DNA of 56,804 nt, taken from positions 1-56,804 of the forward strand of contig CAZPGP010000005.1 of NCBI GenBank assembly GCA_964586395.1, given 5' to 3'. A program made the position numbers and the translations under genes. This DNA is from DATEFF01 sp964586395. Its GTDB lineage: Bacteria > Patescibacteriota > Saccharimonadia > Saccharimonadales > EFPC-124. Under the pieces are notes generated by a model. The model was not told the DNA's origin and made no database searches. It was given only the letters and a program-made list of their open reading frames with translations. Positions within the stretch are counted from its first letter, which is position 1, and the number at the start of each line of letters is the position of its first letter. Below, piece after piece: positions 34,439 through 43,154 of this stretch.

Positions 34439-34466
34439 TTGACATTATGTTTTTTTAGTGTAAATA
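34439..34466 (+). promoter_or_regulatory. Promoter of cassette gene 7
   Basis: Consensus TTGACA (34439-34444), 16-bp spacer, TAAATA (34461-34466). Confidence 0.7.
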
Positions 34467-34508
34467 TTTCATTTGTCGTTCAAGCTGATTTCGTTTGGAG
34501 GAATCAAA

Positions 34509-34985
34509 GTGTTTTTACGGCGAAGAAAGAAGCGCACGCCCTCGGGTACGCAGCCGCCCGCACACGTACCGTCGATGCTCACCCTGGAGGGTGCCATCGA
34601 CGTCGTGCTCAAGGGAACGTTCCCTCGGGTTAGGTGCGGCATCCTGGTTGTCGGTACCGATGAGGCTCTGCTTCCACCTGCGTACAAGGGTGTGTACGGC
34701 AGGGTCTGTGTGGCGGCCAGCCCCGTTCACTACAACGACACCTACCGTGACCAGGACCGAGTGCATCTGCGCCAGCATCTCGACGCGTTCCGGCGGGTGC
34801 GCGCACACGTCAACCAGCAAGGTCTGACGGCGAAGATCGTCGTGCACCCTCCTGGCTGGCCTGGCGTCGCGAAGGTGTTCGGCGGCGTCGAGTCGCTGCG
34901 TGCCTGGTCCCACACTCCGCAAGGACGCGACTGGTGCACTGGCCGTGGCCCAAGCTGGTTCTTCGCAATCAGCAGCAACGCTTAA
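34509..34985 (+). CDS. Orphan cassette gene 7
   Basis: 158 residues from the GTG at 34509, preceded by GGAGG with 7-nt spacing. Basic N-terminus (FLRRRKKRTPSG), then an alternating alpha/beta protein with strands GILVVGTDEALL and RVCVAASPVHY, resembling a small Rossmann-like or restriction-fold core, but no family is recognised. An upstream in-frame ATG (34473) lacks an SD. GC-rich, isolated between convergent native genes. Confidence 0.55.
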   Translation: MFLRRRKKRTPSGTQPPAHVPSMLTLEGAIDVVLKGTFPRVRCGILVVGTDEALLPPAYKGVYGRVCVAASPVHYNDTYRDQDRVHLRQHLDAFRRVRAHVNQQGLTAKIVVHPPGWPGVAKVFGGVESLRAWSHTPQGRDWCTGRGPSWFFAISSNA

Positions 34986-34993
34986 CGGGAAAC

Positions 34994-35020
34994 GCTCCGG
35001 GCCACGCTAATGCCCGGGGC
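34994..35020 (+). terminator. Hairpin after cassette gene 7
   Basis: GCTCCGGGC...GCCCGGGGC, 9 bp including one T-G pair. Confidence 0.5.
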
Positions 35021-35041
35021 GCCCGTAGTCCCAATATGGTA

Positions 35042-35686
35042 TTATTCGATTTTTAGACCAAATTCGCTCGCAAGCTCTGGTGCAATGTGAACAAGCTGCG
35101 CGTGGTCGATTGTCATGCCGCGCAGATGGCGCCAGCCGTGGATTTGGCTCAGCTCGCTGGAGCGGGCATCGACATTCCTTACTTTGCATTGGTCAAAGAT
35201 TGCGCCTTCGATGGTGCAATCGTCGAAATCGACGTTGGCTAGCTCACCGACTTGGAAATCAGCCTCGAGGAGTGTGCAGTCCTCGAATTTCACGCCGTCG
35301 AGTTTGGTGAAGCGAAAATTGGCCATGTCGAGTTTGCAGCCAGTGAATGTCACGTTCTGGAGGTTTGCGCGGCTAAAGTCTACGCCGGACATGCGGCAGC
35401 CGGTGAAGCGTACGCGGTTGAAGATTCCATCGCCTAACACGGCTGCAGACAGCTCGCTCCCGCGCACTTCGGTGTCCAGCATAGTTACGTGGTCGAACGC
35501 TGCGTTGATGAGCGTCAGGCGGTCCAGGGCCGTCTCGTCGAACTTCATTTTTTGGGCGGCGATGTTGCTGGCGTCGATTCCGCGCAGGATGATGCGCTCG
35601 AACTGGGCGTTTGGAACGAGCAAGCTGCGGTCGTCGGTTGTCTCGCGGAGGCCGGCCGGGATTTTAGGAAGCAGCACCTTTACCAT
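35042..35686 (-). CDS. Pentapeptide-repeat protein
   Basis: 214 residues with regular A(D/N)LXX-type pentapeptides over most of the length (FDHVTMLDTEVRGSELSAAV; GVDFSRANLQNVTFTGCKLD; VDFDDCTIEGAIFDQCKVRN). This should fold as a right-handed quadrilateral beta-helix; some such proteins mimic DNA and bind gyrase, others are of unknown role. Start overlaps the sortase stop (TAATG), so it is the second gene of that operon. Confidence 0.85.
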   Translation of the reverse strand: MVKVLLPKIPAGLRETTDDRSLLVPNAQFERIILRGIDASNIAAQKMKFDETALDRLTLINAAFDHVTMLDTEVRGSELSAAVLGDGIFNRVRFTGCRMSGVDFSRANLQNVTFTGCKLDMANFRFTKLDGVKFEDCTLLEADFQVGELANVDFDDCTIEGAIFDQCKVRNVDARSSELSQIHGWRHLRGMTIDHAQLVHIAPELASEFGLKIE

Positions 35687-36855
35687 TAGAACAGGATGTC
35701 CCCGAGACGCTCGAAGAATGTTGGCGAGTTACCAGGGATCTCAGCTGGGTTGGTCTCTTGGGCGGTTCCAGGCTTGGCGGCCGTGCTGGGGTCTGGGCTG
35801 ATCTGTTCGCCGTAGACAAGCAGACGGTTGAGCGCTGTGCCGGTTGGCGTACAGGTTACGAGGATGACATTTGGCTTGCCGTTATTCTCCTGGAGGACTT
35901 TCCATTCGGTGGGCTTGATGATTTTCTTCTGAGCGACTTTGTAGACATAGCGCTTGCCTTCGTAGTGCATATAGAAGAGGTCGCCAGGTTGCAGGCGTTC
36001 TAGCAGGACGAAGGTGAATTTATAGGCGCCTGGGTCGAATACGTCATTGCTGGAGTGACCTAGCACGACCATGTTGCCGGCCTGGCCGGGTAAGCTGTTG
36101 GCGCCGGACAAGTTGTAGCGCACGACCCCCTTCTCGAGGCCGGCTTGGACTTGCTTGTCGTCTACCGTCGGGACATCGTAGACAACTGGTACGTTGACGT
36201 TAATCTTGGGGATCAGGAGCTTTGGCTCTGCGCCGACATTGGCGTTGGCCGATGGGTCGGCGATGAACGTATCGCTGACGTCGACAGTGCTGCCGGGACT
36301 GATGTAGGATTCGACTTGCGCCAGGACGCTGCGATTGTATTGGAGCGCCAGGAAGAGCGTGCCAACGATGAGCGCGCTGAGCACGGGCATAAAGTGGCTG
36401 CTGCGCCGGAACTTGTCAGCTCGCTCGCGAACCTTATCGAGGAGGTCGTCCTTGACATGCTGGAGCTTTGACTTTGGTTGCTCGCCGAGTGTGTCACTGC
36501 CGGTAATAGTGTGGTCGATCGGTGCGGGTGCTTCAGGCTTTGCCTCGTCAGCGTATTGCTGCTGTAGCTGCTGACGGTGCGCGTGGATCTGATGGGCATA
36601 GTAGCGTTCGTAATATTGCTGATAATACTGTTGCCAGGCGGTATGATACTGCTGCCAATCGTACGCTTGGGGGTTCTGGACGGTTGGGTCGCTACTGGTC
36701 GGGGTCGGCTCTGTAGCCGTCGCAGCTTCGGGTTTAGGCTGGTCGTGTGACAGGGGTGCGATAAGAGGCTCCCGGCGCGGGCCAGGGTGAAGATACCCAC
36801 GGGATTCGTCGGGCTGTTTAGGCATTTGGTGTGGGTCGTGGGGGTCCATATTCAA
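35686..36855 (-). CDS. Sortase (class D/E-like) with long Gln/Tyr-rich tail
   Basis: 389 residues. The first 150 are cytoplasmic, Pro/Gln/Tyr-rich (QYHTAWQQYYQQYYERYYAH), then a membrane helix (about 160-178) and the sortase barrel: catalytic His in NMVVLGHSSND, Cys in VILVTCTPTG and Arg in LNRLLVYGEQI. It would cleave and attach LPxTG-like proteins to the envelope. No obvious sorting-signal substrate is encoded in this window. Cotranslated with the pentapeptide-repeat protein. Confidence 0.88.
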   Translation of the reverse strand: MNMDPHDPHQMPKQPDESRGYLHPGPRREPLIAPLSHDQPKPEAATATEPTPTSSDPTVQNPQAYDWQQYHTAWQQYYQQYYERYYAHQIHAHRQQLQQQYADEAKPEAPAPIDHTITGSDTLGEQPKSKLQHVKDDLLDKVRERADKFRRSSHFMPVLSALIVGTLFLALQYNRSVLAQVESYISPGSTVDVSDTFIADPSANANVGAEPKLLIPKINVNVPVVYDVPTVDDKQVQAGLEKGVVRYNLSGANSLPGQAGNMVVLGHSSNDVFDPGAYKFTFVLLERLQPGDLFYMHYEGKRYVYKVAQKKIIKPTEWKVLQENNGKPNVILVTCTPTGTALNRLLVYGEQISPDPSTAAKPGTAQETNPAEIPGNSPTFFERLGDILF

Positions 36856-36960
36856 AATAACAGATGATTATCGTCAAGTTTTAGTATATAATTATGACGT
36901 TCGAGACACAATTTGGGAGTGCGCCCCACTCCTGTTAAATTGTTAAGCTTGCAGCACCCT

Positions 36961-37047
36961 GGGCGGGTGGCGGAACTGGTAGACGCGCGGGACTCAAAAT
37001 CCCGTTCTGGCAACAGAGTGAGGGTTCGATTCCCTCCTCGCCCACCA
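36961..37047 (+). tRNA. tRNA-Leu (CAA anticodon), CCA encoded
   Basis: Class II tRNA: acceptor GGGCGGG/CTCGCCC, anticodon stem CGGGA/TCCCG with loop CTCAAAA (anticodon CAA), long variable arm TTCTGGCAACAGAGTGA, T-arm GGGTTCGATTCCC, discriminator A and genomic CCA. TATAAT lies near 36887. Confidence 0.93.
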
Positions 37048-37082
37048 TAGAAAAAGACCGAAATTGCTTCGGTCTTTTTCTA
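37048..37082. terminator. Bidirectional terminator after tRNA-Leu
   Basis: TAGAAAAAGACCGAA-ATTGC-TTCGGTCTTTTTCTA, 15-bp perfect stem with T-run; also serves the convergent gene ending at 37080. Confidence 0.92.
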
Positions 37083-37829
37083 TGCGACGATTTTCCAGCG
37101 CTGGGCAGCCTCGAGGATAGCAGCCGATGAGCTCATGAGTATGTCATGTTCGCGCCTGGGTAGCTCTGGCGTACCTTCACGTTCGTCATCGCGGGTGCCA
37201 ATATCCTTGAGAAGTCCACGGAGTACGGCTGCTCGGTCGACATCACCCAGCGCAGAGGCGAGGCTCAGGACCGGGATTCGTGGATGGTAAGGTCCCTTGG
37301 CCTCAGGACGGAGGCCAACCTGTATCTCAAGCGGAGCGACTCCTGGATCGGCAAAGTGGATGTGTACGTCGGTAGCTTCACTGGCACCGCTAAAGTCTAA
37401 CTTTGCCGGGGCTGGTAGCGCCACAAAATCCGCTCCCTGCGCCGTCGAATAACTTAGCGCGGCGTGGAAGCTCAATTCCTCTATCGTCCCACCGAGACGC
37501 CGTCGGATACGTTCGTCGTGGGCGTAGAGTGGCGAGTCTTTTTCCTGTGCGACCATCGTCATGAGCCGAGTGTATGTCAGGAATGCGCGCCGAGCGTCTT
37601 CGGGTGCTGGTGGCTTAACATGATCAGCGTCCTCTTCTCCTTCTAGATACGTCAGAGCTGTAAGGTGTGTCGCTGCGGCGTACAGAATCTGAGGATTGTC
37701 GTTGTGGCTGCCGTACATTTCGGCGATAAATGCCTGTAGCTTGGCACTGTCGCGATCGATCTCGGCCAGGTGATTCTGGAGTGCTTCGCGTTCAATATCA
37801 TGGGGTGCTTTTACTAAAGTTTCGGTCAT
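37080..37829 (-). CDS. Conserved-looking soluble protein, unknown function
   Basis: 249 residues, helical N-terminal half (NHLAEIDRDSAKLQAFIAEM) and a mixed C-terminal half with ATDVHIHFADPGVAPLEIQV and a final helix. No recognised domain. It follows the NnrD-like gene by 27 nt and is probably the last gene of the 39922-37080 operon. Its stop is inside the tRNA-Leu terminator stem. Confidence 0.6.
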   Translation of the reverse strand: MTETLVKAPHDIEREALQNHLAEIDRDSAKLQAFIAEMYGSHNDNPQILYAAATHLTALTYLEGEEDADHVKPPAPEDARRAFLTYTRLMTMVAQEKDSPLYAHDERIRRRLGGTIEELSFHAALSYSTAQGADFVALPAPAKLDFSGASEATDVHIHFADPGVAPLEIQVGLRPEAKGPYHPRIPVLSLASALGDVDRAAVLRGLLKDIGTRDDEREGTPELPRREHDILMSSSAAILEAAQRWKIVA

Positions 37830-37856
37830 GGTCGTTTCGGCAGTTAAGGCTGGTAA

Positions 37857-38642
37857 TTAGGCAATGCTGGTGGTGATGGCTTCGAACGGTCGATTTAAAT
37901 TCTGGAGCCAGTACACGCTGGCCTTCGCGGCGACACTTCCCCGCCAGATCATCATCACTTCATCCCATGGCGTCGAACTAACTTTGCCGTCGTGTGCCAC
38001 GATCAGCTGGTTCTGGTGAAAGACAACCAACGTCACCGGATAGCTGATGGTGAATTTATGGAGCGTCTCGACGAGCGTTGTGAGCTGCATGCTGAACAGG
38101 ATGGTCTTGGGATAATAGACGGCCTGAAACATCTTCTGTAGCTGAGCTAGGCTCACAATGAACGTTGTGTTGGGGCGTTCTAGCAGTGTCGACATACTGC
38201 TTTTGAGCAGGTCAACTGCGTCGCGTGTAATGACCGCCGGCTTGGGTGACCGTTGGAGAAATGTTTCGAATAATATCGCCGTTTCGGAGTTACGCCCAGC
38301 GTCGCCTATCATCAGCACAGCATCAGCCCAAGCTGCTGAGGCTTCAAGCGGCGTCAACGCGTCTTTGTTCATGCCGCCAGATTGGTTGGTCGGCACATAT
38401 ACGCAGTCCAGTGCAAACTTGTCGATGACCGACTTCAGCGCATCAGGCAGTACGGCACGGCACTCCCCCACGCCCGCAGCAATTGCATCGTTATAGGCCT
38501 GGGCGACCGATGCAAATCCGAGCTTGTTGCCGCCCACGATGAGCAGCTTGCCGGCCATGCTCTTGTGCTCCGGGCGCTGCCATTCGATGTCGCTGAACAG
38601 CGCCGTGCCCTTGGTCTGCTTGTGCCAGTAATCAAACTGCAT
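37857..38642 (-). CDS. Degenerate YjeF-C/NnrD-like ribokinase-fold protein
   Basis: 261 residues. GKLLIVGGNKLGFASVAQAY and the following GECRAVLPDALK resemble the N-terminal core of ADP-dependent NAD(P)H-hydrate dehydratase (YjeF C-domain), and WADAVLMIGDAGRNSETAIL fits its second strand. The family's C-terminal catalytic GxGD motif is not obvious (WRGSVAAKASVY stands in its place), so it may have lost activity or changed substrate. Overlaps the NUDIX gene by 11 nt, a fitting neighbour for metabolite repair. Confidence 0.5.
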   Translation of the reverse strand: MQFDYWHKQTKGTALFSDIEWQRPEHKSMAGKLLIVGGNKLGFASVAQAYNDAIAAGVGECRAVLPDALKSVIDKFALDCVYVPTNQSGGMNKDALTPLEASAAWADAVLMIGDAGRNSETAILFETFLQRSPKPAVITRDAVDLLKSSMSTLLERPNTTFIVSLAQLQKMFQAVYYPKTILFSMQLTTLVETLHKFTISYPVTLVVFHQNQLIVAHDGKVSSTPWDEVMMIWRGSVAAKASVYWLQNLNRPFEAITTSIA

Positions 38643-39111
38643 GCGGCACCTCGTCGACTATCGTAATCTTGTTGTGCTCCGGCATCATCACTTCGTCCTG
38701 TGTGAACATGAACGTGCCGACGAGTTTCTTGCCATCGAGTACTTGCGGCAGCCAGAATTTATCGTCGGTCCACATTTCGTCGTACGGAATGTCGGTGTGA
38801 TTGAACCATTGTGGCGCCATCTCCTCGGTCTCAACTGGTTCGCCTTCCCACGACCGCGTGATGTAAACGTGTGCCAGAATGTCGGCTGTGTCGTCAGGGA
38901 ACGTGAATGTCAGGTGTGCGACTTTCTCGAGATCGCCAGGGTTTACGCCGATCTCTTCGCGGCATTCGCGTGCGGTTGCTTCCTCGATGGTTTCGCCTGG
39001 TTCAATCTTGCCTCCCACGCCGTTCCATCGACCCATGCCAAAGCCTCGCTTTTTCATAGCGAGCAGGATTTGATCATCGGTTAAGAGGAAAAGGAGTGTG
39101 ACGTGTTTCAT
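38632..39111 (-). CDS. NUDIX hydrolase, MTH1/8-oxo-dGTPase-like
   Basis: 159 residues with a perfect Nudix box (G-x5-E-x7-RE-x2-EE-xG: GKIEPGETIEEATARECREE) and the KRGFGMGRWNGVGG segment typical of MTH1-type oxidised purine nucleoside triphosphatases. Would sanitise the dNTP pool in the cytoplasm. Sits directly behind exonuclease III, giving a small oxidative-damage operon. Confidence 0.88.
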   Translation of the reverse strand: MKHVTLLFLLTDDQILLAMKKRGFGMGRWNGVGGKIEPGETIEEATARECREEIGVNPGDLEKVAHLTFTFPDDTADILAHVYITRSWEGEPVETEEMAPQWFNHTDIPYDEMWTDDKFWLPQVLDGKKLVGTFMFTQDEVMMPEHNKITIVDEVPHAV

Positions 39112-39112
39112 A

Positions 39113-39922
39113 TTATGGCGTTGGGAAGTCTAGGGTGATGCTGATTGGACAGTGGTCGGAGCCAGTAACGTCAGGGTGGATTTCGGCCTCCTTGATGTGC
39201 TTCTCGAGACTTTTGCTGACCAGGAAGTAGTCGATGCGCCATCCGACATTGTTGGCTCGTGCGTTACCGAAGTGACTCCACCAGGTATAAAAGCCATTGC
39301 CTTTCTTAAATATGCGCAGCGTGTCGACGAATCCGGCGTCGAGGAAATTCTGGAAGCCCCCGCGCTCTTCGTCGGTGAAGCCCTTCTTGCCTTTGTTCGG
39401 CTTCGGCCGCGCCAGGTCGTCTTCGGTGTGCGCAACGTTGAGGTCGCCGCAGAAGATCACTGGTTTCTTTTCTTCCAGCTGCTTGCAGTACGCCAGGAAG
39501 GCCGGATCCCAGTGTTTGTGGCGTAGGGGTACGCGACTGAGGTCGTCCTTGGCGTTAGGCGTGTAGACGGTCACGACGTAGAAGTGTTCGTATTCAGCGG
39601 CGATTACTCGACCCTCTTTGTTTGGGTCGCCGTAGGTGTCGCCGGTTACTTTATGCTTGTCGATAATATCTTGAGGAAGTCCGTTGAGGACGGCGATGGG
39701 TTTGAGCTTGCTGAAGATTGCCGTGCCAGAGTAGCCTTTCTTTTCGGCGGAGTTCCAGTATTCCTCATAGTCCTTGAGGTCAACTTCTGCCTGGCCTTGC
39801 GCTGCCTTGGTCTCTTGCAGGCACAGTACGTCTGGTTGGTGCTTGGTGATAAAGGGCGCAAACAATTCCTTGCGCGCGACGGCTCGAATGCCATTTACGT
39901 TCCATGAATAAAGCTTGATCAT
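39113..39922 (-). CDS. xth: Exodeoxyribonuclease III / AP endonuclease
   Basis: 269 residues. EEP-fold motifs all present: LYSWNVNGIRAVARK, LCLQETKA (catalytic Glu), CGDLNVAH (Asp-Asn) and GSDHCPI (His). Repairs abasic sites and 3' blocked ends. First gene of the operon; start backed by TGGTATACT 7 nt upstream (leaderless pattern). Confidence 0.93.
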   Translation of the reverse strand: MIKLYSWNVNGIRAVARKELFAPFITKHQPDVLCLQETKAAQGQAEVDLKDYEEYWNSAEKKGYSGTAIFSKLKPIAVLNGLPQDIIDKHKVTGDTYGDPNKEGRVIAAEYEHFYVVTVYTPNAKDDLSRVPLRHKHWDPAFLAYCKQLEEKKPVIFCGDLNVAHTEDDLARPKPNKGKKGFTDEERGGFQNFLDAGFVDTLRIFKKGNGFYTWWSHFGNARANNVGWRIDYFLVSKSLEKHIKEAEIHPDVTGSDHCPISITLDFPTP

Positions 39923-39929
39923 ATGTTCA

Positions 39930-39938
39930 AGTATACCA
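39930..39938 (-). promoter_or_regulatory. Extended -10 of the exonuclease III operon
   Basis: TGGTATACT on the minus strand, 7 nt before the ATG. Confidence 0.62.
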
Positions 39939-39985
39939 CCTCTGTGATTTGGTGCGCTGGGCGAACTCTGCTACACTTGCCGCCA

Positions 39986-40554
39986 GTGAACCTCAAATAT
40001 AAGCGCCTACTTGTAAAACTCTCCGGTGAACAGCTGGCCGGTGAGCATGAGGGCGGTGTCGACACCAAGCTGATTGGCTGGATTGCAAGCGAAATTAAGA
40101 AGGCCACCGATAACGGCGCGCAAGTCGTTGTGGTTGTGGGCGGCGGTAACTACGCTCGCGGCAACCAGCTGAGTGGTGGCGGAATTCAGCTGACAACAGC
40201 GCACTATGTGGGTATGTTGGCGACCGTCATGAACGCTATGGTGGTGAGTGATGTCTTTAACGCAAGTGGTCTGCCTTCCCGCGCGCTGTGCCATCTGGTG
40301 GACGAGAAAGTTGCCGACCCATATACCTATCGTCGTGCTATCAACCACCTAGAGAAAGGTCGTGTTGTGATCATCGGTGGAGGTATTGGCCGACCGTACT
40401 TTACGACTGATACTGGCACGGTTAACCTCGCACTTGAACTCGGTTGCGACCTGGTCTGTAAGGCAACCAAAGTCGACGGTGTCTACGACAAGGACCCTGC
40501 CAAACACGACGACGCCATCAAGATCGATGACATGTCATTCGACCAAGCTGTCAC
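39986..40554 (+). CDS. pyrH: UMP kinase, 3' end lost in gap
   Basis: 189 readable codons from the GTG at 39986. Amino-acid-kinase fold with KRLLVKLSGEQLAGE, VVVVVGGGNYARG, MNAMVVSDV and the UMP-binding TDTGTVNLALELGCDLVCKATKVDGVYDKDP. Phosphorylates UMP to UDP. TTGGTG-N17-TACACT ends 8 nt before the GTG, which is why a longer reading from 39923 is rejected. The last 40 or so residues lie in the 100-N gap. Confidence 0.92.
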
Positions 40555-40654
40555 NNNNNNNNNNNNNNNNNNNNNNNNNNNNNNNNNNNNNNNNNNNNNN
40601 NNNNNNNNNNNNNNNNNNNNNNNNNNNNNNNNNNNNNNNNNNNNNNNNNNNNNN
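40555..40654. other. 100-N scaffold gap
   Basis: Exactly 100 N; hides the convergent 3' ends of pyrH and smpB. Confidence 0.95.
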
Positions 40655-41101
40655 GAGTCGTTGAGCTTCACGCTCGGTGTCGCGGCGCTTGATTGTTTCG
40701 CGTTTGTCGTAGGTCTTCTTGCCCTTGGCGGTGGCGATGGTGAGTTTGATGTAGCGCGTGTTGGTCGTCATGGTGAGCGGCACGATGGTTAGGCCGCTGT
40801 CTTTGGCGGCAATGAGTTGCTCGACTTCTTTCTTCTTGGCGAGGACCTTGCGTGGTTCGGTGTCGACGACGCCGTCTTCTTTGCCTTGTGATCTCAGGGT
40901 GAAGCTCGAGTTGGTGAGCCATAGCTCGCCGCCCTTTACTGTTACGAACGCTCCACGTAGGCTGGCGCGACCGTCGCGGACCGAGCGAACTTGTGGGCCA
41001 GTCAGGACCAGACCCACCTTGAACTCATCGTGAATATCGTAATCAAACCGCGCGCGGCGGTTGACGACAAGTTTGGTGCTGGTATCTGACTTTTTAGCCA
41101 T
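40655..41101 (-). CDS. smpB: SsrA-binding protein, last residues in gap
   Basis: 149 residues readable: VVNRRARFDYDIHDEFKVGL, VLTGPQVRSVRDGRASLRGA, FVTVKGGELWL and KGKKTYDKRETIKRRDTERE, all characteristic of SmpB, the tmRNA partner in ribosome rescue. Nearly complete; only a short C-terminal end is missing. No ssrA gene is visible in the window. TACAAT lies 9 nt before the ATG. Confidence 0.95.
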
Positions 41102-41147
41102 AATAGATTTATTGTAACAGAGATAAGTTTAAAATCTGACGGAAGTG

Positions 41148-41182
41148 CTCCCCAGGCGGCCGCGAACGGGCCGCCCGGGGAG
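41148..41182 (-). terminator. Hairpin after cassette gene 8
   Basis: CTCCCCaGGCGGCC pairs with GGCCGCCcGGGGAG (13 bp, one mismatch), past the stop at 41203. Confidence 0.6.
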
Positions 41183-41202
41183 ACACCTCACCCTCTACTG
41201 CT

Positions 41203-42099
41203 TCACGCCGGGATGAGCACGCCATCGACGATGCGCTCGTACGTGACCGGCTGCTCCATCGGCCAGGCGTGACCGACTGCTGGGTCCAGGATGACCTCGG
41301 CGTCCGGGTAGGCGCGCCGCCAGTCCGGGATGGAGACCTTTTGGAGCACCAGCCCGTCTCGCGACGAGTCCTCGGCGCCGATGATGATCACACGAGCGGT
41401 GGTCCTCACCGGCTTGGCGGGCAGTCGGTAGTTCAGCATGGAGCGCATCTCCGCTACCCACGCGCGCGGGTTGTACCACATGAGACCTTTGGCGTAGCGC
41501 TGGTAGAGCGCTTCGTCGACGGTGTCGTCGTGCGGTGCGGGGACGGTGAAGCGGCTGATGTAGTTGCCGAACGCCACGATGAGCGCCAGGATCGGGCCGC
41601 CCCAGTAGAACCGGAAGACGAGCTTCAGGACGGACCGGAGCCACTTCGGTACCGGCAGGCTGGCCTCGGTGCTGGGCGTGCAGTCCAGGAAGATCTCGCA
41701 GATCGGCCCGTAGATGCTGCCTTCACGCTCGTAGCGCTCGCGGATCTGCTCACCGAGCTGACCGCCACGAGAGTGGCCGAAGATGGTCAGTGCGCGCGGA
41801 GCGCCCAGGGCCATCTCGTGGTCCAGCTTGTTCATGAGCGCGTCGTAGACGTCGTCGAACTTGTCGGCGGTGCTGTTGTGGAGAACCAGCATGGGGCCGT
41901 ACTTGCCGAGGATTCGCTGCATCCCCTCCCCGAACGGGCCGGGCGGGTTGCTGAATCCCGGTAGCACGATGCTGGTCCGAAGGTTGGCCAGTCCTTCGTG
42001 CTTGACGAAGGTGGCACGACGTGGCCGGCTCAGAACGAGCAGGCTATATGCGTACTCGAAGGCCATCAGGCCTACGAGGATTGCGACTGCAAGTGCCAT
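41203..42099 (-). CDS. Orphan cassette gene 8: membrane-anchored alpha/beta hydrolase
   Basis: 298 residues. One N-terminal hydrophobic helix, then an alpha/beta hydrolase core: TSIVLPGFSNPPG (oxyanion region), nucleophile elbow TIFGHSRGGQLG with Ser in GHSRG, acid region IIGAEDSSRDG and catalytic His in DPAVGHAWPM. A lipase, esterase or thioesterase acting at the membrane is the natural reading. SD CTGGAG before the ATG; consensus promoter upstream; hairpin downstream. GC-rich like the other cassettes. Confidence 0.7.
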   Translation of the reverse strand: MALAVAILVGLMAFEYAYSLLVLSRPRRATFVKHEGLANLRTSIVLPGFSNPPGPFGEGMQRILGKYGPMLVLHNSTADKFDDVYDALMNKLDHEMALGAPRALTIFGHSRGGQLGEQIRERYEREGSIYGPICEIFLDCTPSTEASLPVPKWLRSVLKLVFRFYWGGPILALIVAFGNYISRFTVPAPHDDTVDEALYQRYAKGLMWYNPRAWVAEMRSMLNYRLPAKPVRTTARVIIIGAEDSSRDGLVLQKVSIPDWRRAYPDAEVILDPAVGHAWPMEQPVTYERIVDGVLIPA

Positions 42100-42181
42100 G
42101 TTGCTCCAGGTGAAGCGGTATGCGGATGAGGTGCGAACAGACGCGCCAGCAGGTGTTGCCCAGGGCGCGACTTAGGCGCTA

Positions 42182-42210
42182 ATAATATAATTTTATGGTC
42201 TTATTGTCAA
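42182..42210 (-). promoter_or_regulatory. Near-consensus promoter of cassette gene 8
   Basis: TTGACA (42210-42205)-N17-TATTAT (42187-42182), with a leader of about 75 nt before the ATG. Confidence 0.78.
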
Positions 42211-42243
42211 TTACGGCGTATGAGAGCTCAGCGTGTTGGGGTC

Positions 42244-42276
42244 TGTCGCCCGGCCCTGTGTGGGGGCCGGGCGACA
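42244..42276 (-). terminator. Hairpin after cassette gene 9
   Basis: TGTCGCCCGGCC...GGCCGGGCGACA: perfect 12-bp stem 4 nt after the stop; T-run absent. Confidence 0.65.
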
Positions 42277-42279
42277 CGG

Positions 42280-43095
42280 TCAGTGCTGGTTCGCAGCGGC
42301 GATTGCGCGCTGCAGTGCGGTGATGACCGGCCCGGGCTTCTCTGGAGTGGGGGTGTGGAGTCCCGTCCACGTTGGCGGGGTGATGACCTCGGCGGTGAGG
42401 GCTGTGGCCAGCTCCCATCCGTCACGGGCTTGCCGGAGCTGCACGAATGGGTCGTGAACGGCCAGCTTGCCGTCCTCCGGCGCGCCCATGTAGGTGAGCC
42501 GACGAACTCTGCCGATGAACTCGCCGGCTCGTGCCGGAGGCGTGTTCACCATGCGGCGCAGCTCGCCGATCACCTGACGTCCGGTGATGTTGGTGGAGTT
42601 TTGCTCTGCCGCCCTGGCCGCCACTTCGTCCGTGCCCGGATCGAGCGCCGGCGAGTTGGCGACTGCTTTGCGCTGATTGGCGCGCAGCAACGGAGTCGGC
42701 ACGATCCATCCGGGAACGAACCTGGTGGCCATGAGCGCCTTACCGGCGTTCAGATCTTGCCACCCGCTCACCCCAGCGTTCATGATGAGGTGATCGACGA
42801 CGAGGTCCGAGTAGGCCCTGAGCAGCTCGGCCAAGTCCAGCGCACCCGCCGACTCCACGTAGACGATCACTCGTTCGTAGTCGTTGATGGGTGCGAACTC
42901 GCGGACGAGTTGGGGCTGGTCGAACCCCCACCTGGGAAGCTCGTAGGCCAGCGTGTCGGTTTCGGACAGCCCGGGCGTCAGTACCGGCAGGAGCGCGGCT
43001 CCGTCTTGATTGAATCCGGGCAGTACGGCGGTCACGATGTCGTGGCCGTTTCGGGCGTGCAACGCCCTGATCCTTGCCTTGGGCAAGGTTACCAC
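42280..43095 (-). CDS. Orphan cassette gene 9: alpha/beta-hydrolase-like protein
   Basis: About 270 residues; GTG at 43095 or, with better SD spacing (GAGG, 8 nt), TTG at 43086. Fold pattern of an alpha/beta hydrolase: VTAVLPGFNQDG (oxyanion-like strand), then VIVYVESAGALDLAELL, where Ser sits in a G-less elbow (VESAG), and a C-terminal GAPEDGKLAVHDP strand. The acid and His are not certain, so activity is doubtful. No signal peptide. TGATATAAT (extended -10) lies about 40 nt upstream. Tandem with cassette gene 8. Confidence 0.5.
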   Translation of the reverse strand: MVTLPKARIRALHARNGHDIVTAVLPGFNQDGAALLPVLTPGLSETDTLAYELPRWGFDQPQLVREFAPINDYERVIVYVESAGALDLAELLRAYSDLVVDHLIMNAGVSGWQDLNAGKALMATRFVPGWIVPTPLLRANQRKAVANSPALDPGTDEVAARAAEQNSTNITGRQVIGELRRMVNTPPARAGEFIGRVRRLTYMGAPEDGKLAVHDPFVQLRQARDGWELATALTAEVITPPTWTGLHTPTPEKPGPVITALQRAIAAANQH

Positions 43096-43154
43096 CTCTT
43101 TCCGTAAGAGCCCAGTTAGGGCTGGTATATTATATCATTTTTTAGCAGTTTTTG

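Noticed and set aside
42220..43107. 295-codon plus-strand frame, and a similar one at 41269-41964
   Set aside because: Long antisense frames are expected in GC-rich genes; the minus strand has promoters, SDs and terminators in the right places.
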